In this document: positions 1 to 6,806 of the stretch, in pieces | Position numbering within the stretch: position 1 is the stretch's first letter | Layout of the letters: each line of letters starts with the position of its first letter | Assembly: GCA_023436825.1 (NCBI GenBank) | Contig: JAEZHS010000278.1 | Coordinates: forward strand, 1 to 11,197 | Direction of reading: 5' to 3' | Source of the DNA: Pseudomonadota bacterium | GTDB lineage: Bacteria > Pseudomonadota > Alphaproteobacteria > Reyranellales > Reyranellaceae | DNA: 11,197 nucleotides | Notes under the pieces: generated by a model | The model's input: the letters and a program-made list of their open reading frames with translations, nothing else | The model's database searches: none | Told to the model about the DNA's origin: nothing | Made by a program: the position numbers and the translations under genes

Positions 1-1595
1 GCGCGGCACAGCTCGCCGAGATTGAGCTCGCCGCGCACGCGCCCCATGTCGGTGAAGCGCGCGTCGCCGATGTGTGAATTGTGCGCCCAGACGACGGCCC
101 TTGACCCCTCGCCGCGATGGGCCAGCAGGTGCTGCAGGGTGTCGAACATGTGGCGGTCGCGCATGTTCCAGCTCTCGGCGCTGCCGTAGTACATGGCGCG
201 GTAATAGCGCTCGGCGGCGGCCACCAGCCGGGCATTCTGCGCCGCATCGAAGAACTGCTCGCCGTCATGGGCAGCATACTCCAGCCGCTTGGCCAGGAGG
301 TCGCGCAGGGCCGCCACCATGTCGGCCTCGCACGCACGATAGCGCTCGCTCAGCACGGCGCGGCCGTAGACCGCGGGATCGTGCTGCCATGGCGTGAGGC
401 AGCCGTAACGCTCGCGTGCCACTTTGGCTGCCGCCGAGTCGACGGTGTCGAGATAGGCGAGCACGGCGGCAATCGAATCGGCCAGGCTGTAGATGTCGAG
501 ACCGAAGAAGCCGGCGCGGCGCTCGTGCGGCTGCCTCTCGTTGTGGCCGCGCAGCCATTCGACGAAGGCCTCGACATCGGTGTTGCGCCACATCCAGGTG
601 GGGAAGCGACGGAATGCCGGGCGCGCACCCGGCCGCGCCGGCAGATGACGCACGTAGCGGTCGATCGTGAGGGCGTCGGGCCAGTCCGCCTCGACCGCCA
701 CGAAGCTGAAGCCGTGTCGTTCGATCAGGCGTTGGGTGATGGCGGCGCGGGCGCGATAGAACTCCGATGTGCCGTGGCTTGCCTCGCCCAGCAGCACGAC
801 GCGGCGGTCGGCGTAGCGATCGAACGCGCTGGCGAAGGTCGGATCTTCGAGGTTCGGCAAGGGCTGCTCGGCGGCGCGGATGAGCTGATGCAGTCCGCTC
901 GTCGGCCGCGGCTCCCGGCGCGGAGCCTGCCGGAAGTCCTCGTGCTCTTCCGGCCAGCCCTGCTGGCCGATCAGGGGCACGAAGCGGACTTCCTCGATCT
1001 CCTCCTCGTGCCAGGTCTCGGGGCCGGTGCGGGTCAGCCGGATCAGACGCTGACGGGTCGGCGTCTCGCCGACCGGCATCACCAGCCGGCCCTCGACGGC
1101 AAGCTGCGCGCGCCAGGCCTCGGGCACGCGCGGGCCCCCGGCGGTGGCGATAATGGCGTCGAACGGCGCCGCCTCCGGCCAACCCAGCGTGCCGTCGCCG
1201 GTGCGCACCTCGACGTTGTCGTAGCCGAGCTGGCCGAGCCGCGCGCGCGCGAGATCGGCAAGCGCGGGATGGCGCTCGATGGTGAATACCCGCCTGGCCA
1301 GCTCACCCAGCACGGCGGCGGCGTAACCCGAGCCCGCGCCGATCTCGAGCACGCGATCGACCGCCCCGACATCGGCCGCCTCGACCATGCGCGCCACGAT
1401 GTAGGGCTGCGAGATGGTCTGGCCTTCCTCGATCGGCAGCGGCGTATCTTCGTAGGCGAATTCCTGCATTGCATCCGGCAGGAAGGCTTCACGCGGCACC
1501 TTCTCCATCGCCGCCAGCACACGGCGGTCGGTGACGCCGCGGCCTGCGATCTGGCGGCGGACCATGCGTCGGCGCGGATCGGTGACGGTAGCCAT
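1..1595 (-). CDS. Protein-L-isoaspartate O-methyltransferase / erythromycin-esterase-like fusion (3' end cut by window)
   Basis: The 531 visible codons read left from ATG at 1595 and continue past the window edge. Residues 1-210 are a PCMT domain: MVRRQI near the N-terminus, the VPREAFLP block (33-40), EEGQTISQPYIVARM (56-70) and the SAM-binding loop VLEIGAGSGY (82-91). After a short linker rich in Pro and Arg (220-235), an erythromycin-esterase-like domain begins: GEASHGTSEFY (270-280) with the Glu and His typical of the family, VEADWPDA (301-308), and AHNSHIGDARFTDMG (504-518). PCMT enzymes methylate isoaspartyl residues to start repair of aged proteins. The second domain belongs to a hydrolase-like family whose members are mostly not resistance enzymes, so I do not call drug resistance. 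The start is the first ATG before the conserved block; its ribosome site is weak, and ATG at codon 11 is possible. It lies 46 bases after the small upstream gene. Confidence 0.93.
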   Translation of the reverse strand, partial: MATVTDPRRRMVRRQIAGRGVTDRRVLAAMEKVPREAFLPDAMQEFAYEDTPLPIEEGQTISQPYIVARMVEAADVGAVDRVLEIGAGSGYAAAVLGELARRVFTIERHPALADLARARLGQLGYDNVEVRTGDGTLGWPEAAPFDAIIATAGGPRVPEAWRAQLAVEGRLVMPVGETPTRQRLIRLTRTGPETWHEEEIEEVRFVPLIGQQGWPEEHEDFRQAPRREPRPTSGLHQLIRAAEQPLPNLEDPTFASAFDRYADRRVVLLGEASHGTSEFYRARAAITQRLIERHGFSFVAVEADWPDALTIDRYVRHLPARPGARPAFRRFPTWMWRNTDVEAFVEWLRGHNERQPHERRAGFFGLDIYSLADSIAAVLAYLDTVDSAAAKVARERYGCLTPWQHDPAVYGRAVLSERYRACEADMVAALRDLLAKRLEYAAHDGEQFFDAAQNARLVAAAERYYRAMYYGSAESWNMRDRHMFDTLQHLLAHRGEGSRAVVWAHNSHIGDARFTDMGRVRGELNLGELCR

Positions 1596-1641
1596 GACCG
1601 CCAAACGAACCGCGCCGACGCGAGTTGCCGGAACTTGTGAC

Positions 1642-1881
1642 CTATTTCGGGCGGCTCGGACTCTTCTCCCACATCTTGGGATCACCCGATCGGCCCTTGG
1701 CTTCCGCCGCCTTCAGCTCGGCGGCTTCCTTGGAATCGAGGGCGCGTCTTGCCTCGCGCGCGGCCTCGTCGACCTTGCCTTTCTTGAGGAACTTGGCGGT
1801 CGCCTCGTTATAGGACTTGGTGCCGCTGTAGCTGCCTTCGCCTTCGAGGCGGTCGTCCTTCTTTTTCGACTTGTCGTCCAT
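1642..1881 (-). CDS. Small lysine-rich hypothetical protein (79 aa)
   Basis: Seventy-nine residues starting MDDKSKKKDD and ending EKSPSRPK. It is very hydrophilic, rich in Lys, Glu and Ala, with no signal peptide, cysteine or membrane segment; the middle (about 25-62, with ATAKFLKKGKVDEAAREARR) is probably one long amphipathic helix. A strong ribosome binding site AAGGAG lies 7 bases before the ATG, which supports this start over upstream alternatives in the same frame. I do not recognise a named family with certainty; many proteobacteria carry short charged proteins of this type. It lies 52 bases after the TAXI gene and 46 before the PCMT fusion, in the same direction. A perfect palindrome TGTCCGGACA lies in the upstream gap. 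Function unknown, probably cytoplasmic. Confidence 0.8.
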   Translation of the reverse strand: MDDKSKKKDDRLEGEGSYSGTKSYNEATAKFLKKGKVDEAAREARRALDSKEAAELKAAEAKGRSGDPKMWEKSPSRPK

Positions 1882-1916
1882 GCAACGCTCCTTGGGCTTG
1901 TACGGCCCAGGAAACG

Positions 1917-1926
1917 TGTCCGGACA
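1917..1926. repeat. Perfect 10-base palindrome TGTCCGGACA
   Basis: It lies in the 52-base gap between the TAXI gene and the 79-aa gene, 36 bases before the latter's ATG. It could be a small operator, but a 10-base GC-rich palindrome can occur by chance and I see no second copy. Confidence 0.3.
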
Positions 1927-1933
1927 AGCAAGG

Positions 1934-2878
1934 TTACGAGGGAAGGAGGCCGGTTTCCTTGAAATACCGTGCAACCCCCGGATGGAGGCGATCGGCCGCC
2001 GCCGTGGCCACGGTGTTCCTCGCCGTGGTGTCGACGAGTTGCTGCGGTGCGCTACCCTGCCGCTCCAGCGCGTGCAGCGCCTTGACCAGGCGATACGCCA
2101 CGGCGTCGTCGAGGCCGGGACGCGCCAGCACGAAGCTCCAGGAGCCGACCGACGGGATGGGCTCATTCTGCCCAGGGAAGCTGCCCGACGGCTGCGTGAC
2201 CGGCCTCAGGAACGAGTGCTTGGCGAGGATGCGCTTGATCTCCTCGCCGCCGGGCGCAACGAAGCGCGCGCCCTTCTCACTACTGGCGACCGTCGTGAAT
2301 CCCGGCCAGCCGGCGCCGCCGCCCCACAAGGCTGCCACCCGGCCGTCGAGCACCATGGCCGGCCCGTCGCCCGCGCGCTCGAGATAGACCGGCTGGAAAT
2401 CCTTGACGGCATCGAGGCCGAGCCCGTCCATGGCATAGCGCCCGAGGATCACCAGGCCCGAGCCCTGCGCGCCCCAGGCGACCGGCTTGCCCTTGAGATC
2501 GGCGATCGAGCGGTAGGGCGAATCGGCCCGGACCACGAACATGCCGGCAGTGGGATACATCGCCGTGATGATCTTCAGGTTGGCCGGCGGACGGCCGACA
2601 CCCGACAGCGATTCGTGCACCACCTCGCCCTGCACCAGAGCGATATCGAGCGTACCGGCCTCGAGCCGCGGCACGTTCTCGGTGCTGCCTTTGGTGTTGA
2701 TCGCTTCGATCTCCAGCCCGGGATCGGTGCGGCGCACGCCGTCGATGAAGACTGCGCCATAGACCGGAAAGCCGCCACCCGGCGTCGCGGTGCCGAGGGT
2801 GATCTTCACGGGCTGCGCCTGCGCCGGCAGGGCCGCCAGGGTGGCAGCACCGAGCAGGAAATGTCTGCGATGGGGCAT
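1934..2878 (-). CDS. TAXI-family TRAP transporter solute-binding protein
   Basis: A 314-aa exported protein. The N-terminus MPHRRHFLLGAATLAALPAQA has twin arginines followed by FLLG and a short hydrophobic core ending in an AQA cleavage site, so Tat or Sec export is likely. The mature part begins VKITLGTATPGGGFPVYGAVF and contains GSTENVPRLEAGTLDIALVQGEV and SIADLKGKPVAWGAQGSG, which match the TAXI-TRAP and related periplasmic receptor fold. Such receptors bind an organic acid or similar anion and hand it to a fused TRAP permease. No permease gene lies beside it here, so it is an orphan receptor or works with a permease elsewhere. The ATG lies 6 bases after the dmeF stop with no clear ribosome site of its own, which suggests translational coupling. 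The ligand cannot be told from the sequence. Confidence 0.88.
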   Translation of the reverse strand: MPHRRHFLLGAATLAALPAQAQPVKITLGTATPGGGFPVYGAVFIDGVRRTDPGLEIEAINTKGSTENVPRLEAGTLDIALVQGEVVHESLSGVGRPPANLKIITAMYPTAGMFVVRADSPYRSIADLKGKPVAWGAQGSGLVILGRYAMDGLGLDAVKDFQPVYLERAGDGPAMVLDGRVAALWGGGAGWPGFTTVASSEKGARFVAPGGEEIKRILAKHSFLRPVTQPSGSFPGQNEPIPSVGSWSFVLARPGLDDAVAYRLVKALHALERQGSAPQQLVDTTARNTVATAAADRLHPGVARYFKETGLLPS

Positions 2879-2884
2879 GGCATG

Positions 2885-3838
2885 TCAGTGGCTGTGGTTG
2901 CAGCGGTGGACTTCAACCGTGACGTGGCTCAGCCGCGCCAGGCCGGCCAGGCGCATCTTGTAGTCGTCGACCGACAGCGGCGAATCCGACACCAGGGAGA
3001 CGATGGCGGCCTGATGGCCGGGCCCGACGCGCCAGACATGCAGGTCGGCAATGCGGTCGTCACCCTGTTCGAGACGCGCGCGGATCGCTGCGCCAAGCTC
3101 CGCATCAGGAGTAGCGTCGAGCAGCACGGCGCCGGAGGCGCGGATCAGGCCCCACGACCAGTGGGCGATCACCAGTGCGCCGACGATGCCGATCGCCGGA
3201 TCGAGCCAGGTCCAGCCATAGCCCCAGGCCATCAGCAGGCCGGCGATCGCCAGCACCGATGTCAGCGCGTCGGCCATGACGTGGAAGAAGGCGGCGCGAA
3301 GGTTGTGGTCGTGATCGTGATGATGGTGGTCGTGACCGTCATCATGATCGTGATCGTGGTCATGGGCGTGGCCGTGATCGTGCCCGGCGCCGAGGATCCA
3401 GGCACTCAGCAGATTGACCGCGAGGCCGATCGCGGCGATCACGGTCGCCTCGGCATAGTGGATGGGCACGGGTTGGAAGATGCGCACCAGCGATTCGTAG
3501 CCGATCAAGAGGGCGATCAGCGCCAGCAGGACGGCGCTGGCGAAGCCCGCGAGATCGCCGAGCTTTCCGGTGCCGAAGGCGAAGCGCGGGTCGCGGGCAT
3601 GGCGGCGGGCGAAGCGATAGGCGAAGGCGGCGATGGCAAGGGCGCCGGCATGGGTCGACATGTGCCAGCCATCGGCCAGCAGCGCCATCGAGCCGAACAG
3701 CGTGCCGCCAGCGATCTCGGCCACCATCATGGTGGCCGTCAGGCCGACGACGAGCCAGGTGCGCCGTTCGTTGCGGTCGTGAGCGGCGCCCAGGAAGACG
3801 TGGTCGTGGCGCCAGTCGTCGAGTGTGTGGCTATGCAT
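2885..3838 (-). CDS. dmeF: Cation diffusion facilitator, Co(II)/Ni(II) exporter DmeF
   Basis: A 317-aa inner-membrane protein with the DmeF N-terminal signature MHSHTLDDWRHDHVFLG. It has about six membrane segments. Metal-site motifs are visible in TM2 (ADGWHMSTH, residues 55-63) and TM5 (HVMADALTS, 186-194). Between TM4 and TM5 lies a His/Asp-rich cytoplasmic loop (153-178) expected to gather metal ions, and the short C-terminal cytoplasmic domain ends in HRCNHSH. DmeF proteins export Co2+ and Ni2+ in exchange for protons. The frame is open 31 codons further upstream, but the family N-terminus and an AGAGAAG ribosome site fix the start at 3838. The gene follows the CNNM/CBS gene by 25 bases and precedes the TAXI gene by 6. 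In rhizobia dmeF is often paired with an RcnR/CsoR-type repressor dmeR; none is present here. Confidence 0.93.
   Translation of the reverse strand: MHSHTLDDWRHDHVFLGAAHDRNERRTWLVVGLTATMMVAEIAGGTLFGSMALLADGWHMSTHAGALAIAAFAYRFARRHARDPRFAFGTGKLGDLAGFASAVLLALIALLIGYESLVRIFQPVPIHYAEATVIAAIGLAVNLLSAWILGAGHDHGHAHDHDHDHDDGHDHHHHDHDHNLRAAFFHVMADALTSVLAIAGLLMAWGYGWTWLDPAIGIVGALVIAHWSWGLIRASGAVLLDATPDAELGAAIRARLEQGDDRIADLHVWRVGPGHQAAIVSLVSDSPLSVDDYKMRLAGLARLSHVTVEVHRCNHSH
3305..3382 (-). repeat. Low-complexity His/Asp codon run inside dmeF
   Basis: The stretch is an irregular repeat of CAT/CAC and GAT/GAC codons coding for the 26-residue His/Asp-rich loop (residues 153-178). It is functional coding sequence rather than a separate element, but such runs are prone to slippage and usually vary in length between strains. 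Confidence 0.85.
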
Positions 3839-3863
3839 GAAGTTTACTTCTCTGATTTGGGCT

Positions 3864-5156
3864 TCAGGCGGTTCGGTGAAGGGTCGGCTGGACGGCTGCC
3901 AGCACCTTGTCGATGCGCCGGCCGTCGACATCGACGATCTCGAAGCGCCAGCCGCCGTACTGGAACGACTCGCCGATCCGCGGCAGGTGGCGCATGCGTC
4001 CCAGCACGAATCCGGCCACGGTGTGATAGTCTTGCGCCGGCGGCAGCGTCACGCCGAGACGGTCACCGAGCTCGTCGATCGGGAAGGTGCCGTCGATCAG
4101 TAGCGAGCCATCGTCGCGCTGCACGATGCGCGGCCGCTCTTCCTCGGCGATGTCCGCGACGATCGTCTTCAGGATATCGCCCTCGGTGACGATGCCTTCG
4201 ACGGTTCCGTGCTCGTCCGCGACGACAACGAGATTGAGAGGTGACTGGCGGAGCTGTTCCAGCGCGTCGAGGGCGCTCATCCGTTCACTGACGATCGGGA
4301 CCTTCTCGACAAGTCTCCAGACGGCATCGAGATCCTGTTCCAGGAGAGCCACCAGGGCACGACGCACCGGTAGCACACCGATGACCTCGTCGACGCCGCC
4401 GTTGGCCGCCAGCAGGCATTCGTGGCGCGCGTTGCCCAACGCCGCACGGACATCCGATTCGCTGCCATGCAGGTCGACCCATTCCAAGTCCGTCCGCGGC
4501 GTCATGATTCCTCGGACCGAGCGGTCGCCGAGCCTCATCACGCCATCGATCATCGAGCGCTCCTCCGGCTCGACCGATCCGGCCCGCTCGGCTTCCTGGA
4601 CCAGGGTGCGGATCTCCTCGTCGGTGACCACCGATTCGCCCTGGCGTGCTTGTCCGAGCAGGCGCAGCCCCGCCCGCGCCGACCGGTCGAGCAGCCACAC
4701 GATCGGCGCTGCGCCTGTCGCGACGACCTGCATGGGTCGCGCCACGATGACGGCAATTCGTTCGGCGTTGCGCAGGCCAACCTGCTTGGGCACGAGTTCG
4801 CCAAGAACGACCGAAAAGTAGGTGATGATCGCGATCACGGCGACGTAGGCGAGAGGCTCGGCGACGCGAGTCGGCACACCGAGGCTTTCCAGCCAGGCGT
4901 CACCCCGCTCGGCGATGGTGACGCCGCTGAAGGCACCGGCCACGATGCCCACCAGCGTGATGCCGATCTGAACCGCCGAGAGCATGCGGCCCGGCTCGCG
5001 CGTCAGCGCCAGGGCAACCGCCGCCCCTCGCGAACCGCCGCGCTGCATGCGCTCCAGCAGCGGCTTCTTGGCGGAGACCAGCGCCAGCTCGGACATTGCA
5101 AGAAAGCCATTGGCGACGATCAGCGCCGCGACAATGACCAGCTCGACGATCAGCAT
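3864..5156 (-). CDS. CNNM/CBS-domain membrane protein (HlyC/CorC family)
   Basis: A 430-aa protein with the standard architecture. A CNNM (DUF21) transmembrane domain covers about residues 1-190, with hydrophobic segments near 3-22, 58-80, 102-120 and 132-156 and the signature GELVPKQVGLRNAE (119-132). A CBS pair covers about 210-335, entered through VRGIMTPRTDLEWVD (214-228) and including VVVADEHGTVEGIVTEGDIL. A C-terminal CorC/HlyC domain covers about 345-425. The family is often annotated as hemolysin, but the better supported role is magnesium or divalent cation efflux and homeostasis in the inner membrane. The ATG lies 7 bases after the DUF3297 stop, and the gene is followed by dmeF after 25 bases, so a shared transcript devoted to cation handling is plausible. 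Which ion it moves is not shown by the sequence. Confidence 0.93.
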   Translation of the reverse strand: MLIVELVIVAALIVANGFLAMSELALVSAKKPLLERMQRGGSRGAAVALALTREPGRMLSAVQIGITLVGIVAGAFSGVTIAERGDAWLESLGVPTRVAEPLAYVAVIAIITYFSVVLGELVPKQVGLRNAERIAVIVARPMQVVATGAAPIVWLLDRSARAGLRLLGQARQGESVVTDEEIRTLVQEAERAGSVEPEERSMIDGVMRLGDRSVRGIMTPRTDLEWVDLHGSESDVRAALGNARHECLLAANGGVDEVIGVLPVRRALVALLEQDLDAVWRLVEKVPIVSERMSALDALEQLRQSPLNLVVVADEHGTVEGIVTEGDILKTIVADIAEEERPRIVQRDDGSLLIDGTFPIDELGDRLGVTLPPAQDYHTVAGFVLGRMRHLPRIGESFQYGGWRFEIVDVDGRRIDKVLAAVQPTLHRTA

Positions 5157-5163
5157 GGATGCC

Positions 5164-5412
5164 CTACTTCTCGAGATAGGGTTCGACCTTGCCGGTGAGC
5201 TTGATGGTCAGCGGATTGCCCTTGCGGTCGACGGTCTTGCCGACGGCGACGCGGATCCAGCCCTCGCTGATGCAGTATTCCTCGACGTTGGTCTTTTCCT
5301 GTCCGTCGAATTTTATGCCGACGCCGCGCGCCAGCAGCGCCTCGTCGTAGTGTGGGCTCTTGGGGTTGGTCGAAAGGCGGTCCGGAAGCTGGGTCGGCGA
5401 TGTGTCAGTCAT
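5164..5412 (-). CDS. DUF3297 family small protein
   Basis: An 82-aa soluble protein that matches DUF3297 over its full length: LPDRLSTNPKSPHYDEALLARGVGIKFDG, then KTNVEEYCISEGWIRVAVG, then GNPLTIKLTGKVEPY near the end. It has no signal peptide or membrane segment, so it is probably cytoplasmic; the family has no established function that I know of. It is the first gene of the minus-strand run, 7 bases before the CNNM/CBS gene. No Shine-Dalgarno sequence is evident before the ATG, and promoter-like boxes end only about 8 bases upstream, so the message may be leaderless. Confidence 0.92.
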   Translation of the reverse strand: MTDTSPTQLPDRLSTNPKSPHYDEALLARGVGIKFDGQEKTNVEEYCISEGWIRVAVGKTVDRKGNPLTIKLTGKVEPYLEK

Positions 5413-5418
5413 GCTCGC

Positions 5419-5449
5419 AGTATATCAGCATATCAGCGCACGGTGTCAG
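5419..5449 (-). promoter_or_regulatory. Candidate promoter of the DUF3297-led gene run
   Basis: On the minus strand CTGACA (5449-5444) is followed after 17 bases by GATATA (5426-5421), partly overlapping an alternative -10 box TATACT (5424-5419). Transcription would begin within a few bases of the ATG at 5412. An 8-base tandem repeat ATATCAGC sits inside the spacer (5422-5437). The assignment rests on consensus boxes only. Confidence 0.4.
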
Positions 5450-5487
5450 GCCACCGTAATGGCGTCGGGAGCAAGTTTTGCTCACCG

Positions 5488-5856
5488 ATGCTGCAGCACT
5501 CCCATAGTGTGATTGCAGGCCTGCTCGTGGTGCTGGCGGCCGGCGCGTGCGTCGAAAGTCCTTATCGAACGTCGAATCTGCAAGAGGTCAAGGGCGACGG
5601 CCCGTCGGTGGTGATCACCCATGCCAGGAATGAGGCGGAAGCACGGCCGCTGGCCGACGGCTATTGCCGCGCACAAGGAGCCGCAGCACATTTCATCGGC
5701 ATGGTGCGGTATCGGACCCGGCGAGAGGTTCTGAGAGTCGCTTCGTTCAAGTGCGAGCCCGATGGGACCTCGCAGACGCGCGACCAACAATCAACATCGC
5801 CCTTGGTCAGGGGCTTGGACGAAACACCCAGATCGCCGCCGGCTCCGACAGGGTAG
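5488..5856 (+). CDS. Small putative lipoprotein (122 aa)
   Basis: The N-terminus MLQHSHSVIAGLLVVLAAGAC is a short hydrophobic signal ending in a lipobox-like sequence with Cys21, so the protein is probably lipid-anchored. The mature part carries HARNEAEARPLADGYCRAQG and ends its conserved section with LRVASFKCEPD; the Cys residues in DGYC and FKC could pair in a disulfide, and this cysteine pattern recurs in small hypothetical lipoproteins of proteobacteria. The last 30 residues are rich in Ser, Thr and Pro and look disordered. The ATG was chosen because it opens the signal peptide; its ribosome site is poor (GGGAG is too far upstream), and a GTG at 5443 in the same frame is an alternative. 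Its end overlaps the end of the convergent propeller gene by 50 bases. Function unknown. Confidence 0.72.
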   Translation: MLQHSHSVIAGLLVVLAAGACVESPYRTSNLQEVKGDGPSVVITHARNEAEARPLADGYCRAQGAAAHFIGMVRYRTRREVLRVASFKCEPDGTSQTRDQQSTSPLVRGLDETPRSPPAPTG

Positions 5857-6796
5857 CGCGTACGGCGAGGTAGAGGCGGTCCAAGGCCGGGACAAAAAGC
5901 GAGGTGCGCGCGCCCGCGACCGTCGGAATATGCCCAATTCGCGCATAGCTACCGCCGTCCCGACCGAAGACATCGATCATGCCTTCGCCGCAGCTGACAT
6001 AGACGTGATGGCGTCGCGCATCGACGAACACGTCGTCGGCATCCCGGCAGGTTTCGAGGCTCGCCTGCCGCCGGCCGGTCGACGCGTCGAAGCTCACAAG
6101 ACGAGGAGGGGTGCGAAACGCGACCACCAGTCGGTGGTCCTCGGCATCCAAAGCCATCGCGAAGTTGGCGGTCGCACCGGCGCCCTCGAAGAGGGTGACT
6201 TTCTTGCCGGTAACGACGTCGAGACCGGCGATCTGGTCCGCACTCGGCACGTTGACGAAAATGCGCCCGCCCGTCTCGTCGAACTGGAAGCTCTCCGGGT
6301 GACCATCCAGCCGCAGGTCGCCGACCTTGCGCCGGCTTGCCGGGTCGATCACCGCCAGCGCGCCCTTGCCGTAGCCGACGACGATGCGGTTGCGCCAGGC
6401 ATCGATCCGGATGTTGTCGGCATCGGCGCCGAGATCGATGCGACCGAGCGGCGCGAAGTCGAACGCCTGGAACAGACGCACCGAGCCGTCGCCTGCGTTG
6501 GCGACGTAGAGCGTGCCGGTCGGACCATGGTAGGCGATGCCCTGGGGCTCGCTCAGGCCGCCGATGCGATGCGCGACGTCGCGCTCCGCCAAGTCGACGA
6601 CAGCGACGCTGTCGTTGCCGAGCTCGGCCACGTATAGTAGCTGGCGATCCGGATCGACGGCCATGTGGTCGATGCGTCCCTTCACCGTGCCGAGGGGGAT
6701 CTTCGCTTCGAGCGCCAACGGCGGCGGGTCCTGGGCCACGCTCGACCCGGCGGGCAGCAGGCCGATCAGGACCGCCGCCACCATCAGTCGGTGCAT
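5807..6796 (-). CDS. YncE/NHL-type beta-propeller protein, exported
   Basis: A 329-aa protein with a signal peptide (MHRLMVAAVLIGLLPAGSSVAQ) and then repeated propeller blades of about 40 residues. Visible blade strands include LLYVAELGNDSVAVVDL, TLYVANAGDGSVRLFQ, IVVGYGKGALAVIDP, RIFVNVPSADQIAGLDV, RLVVAFRTPPRLVSFD and HVYVSCGEGMIDVFG, which is the YncE/NHL 'value, separator, value' pattern of a seven-bladed propeller. Two cysteines (in LETCRDADD and VSCGEG) could form a disulfide. Such proteins usually act as periplasmic binding scaffolds; no catalytic residues can be named. It is the last gene of the operon, starting about 10 bases after the DUF1259 stop. GTG at 6799, directly before the ATG, is an alternative start. 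The C-terminal codons overlap the convergent lipoprotein gene. Confidence 0.88.
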   Translation of the reverse strand: MHRLMVAAVLIGLLPAGSSVAQDPPPLALEAKIPLGTVKGRIDHMAVDPDRQLLYVAELGNDSVAVVDLAERDVAHRIGGLSEPQGIAYHGPTGTLYVANAGDGSVRLFQAFDFAPLGRIDLGADADNIRIDAWRNRIVVGYGKGALAVIDPASRRKVGDLRLDGHPESFQFDETGGRIFVNVPSADQIAGLDVVTGKKVTLFEGAGATANFAMALDAEDHRLVVAFRTPPRLVSFDASTGRRQASLETCRDADDVFVDARRHHVYVSCGEGMIDVFGRDGGSYARIGHIPTVAGARTSLFVPALDRLYLAVRATLSEPAAIWVFRPSP

Positions 6797-6806
6797 CACG
6801 TGCTTC

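Noticed and set aside
265..1182. Minus-strand frame of 305 codons in another register
   Set aside because: Arg/Ala/Pro-rich translation typical of a shifted frame within the fusion gene.
1..1595. Erythromycin (macrolide) resistance gene
   Set aside because: The second domain belongs to the esterase superfamily, but the fusion with PCMT points to a housekeeping or stress role; resistance is not supported.
117..1640. Long plus-strand open frame of 507 codons
   Set aside because: It is the complement of the PCMT/esterase gene; its translation has no motif, while the minus-strand frame shows clear family signatures.
3304..3383. Microsatellite or repeat-array signal (GTGATC-like units)
   Set aside because: It is the His/Asp-rich loop of dmeF with irregular codons, not an independent repeat or CRISPR.
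1871..4189. Plus-strand open frame of 772 codons
   Set aside because: It lies opposite the TAXI, dmeF and CNNM/CBS genes, which all have recognisable domains. The long frame is an effect of high GC content.
3864..5156. Hemolysin toxin
   Set aside because: The CNNM, CBS and CorC domains indicate a cation-homeostasis membrane protein; the hemolysin name is historical.
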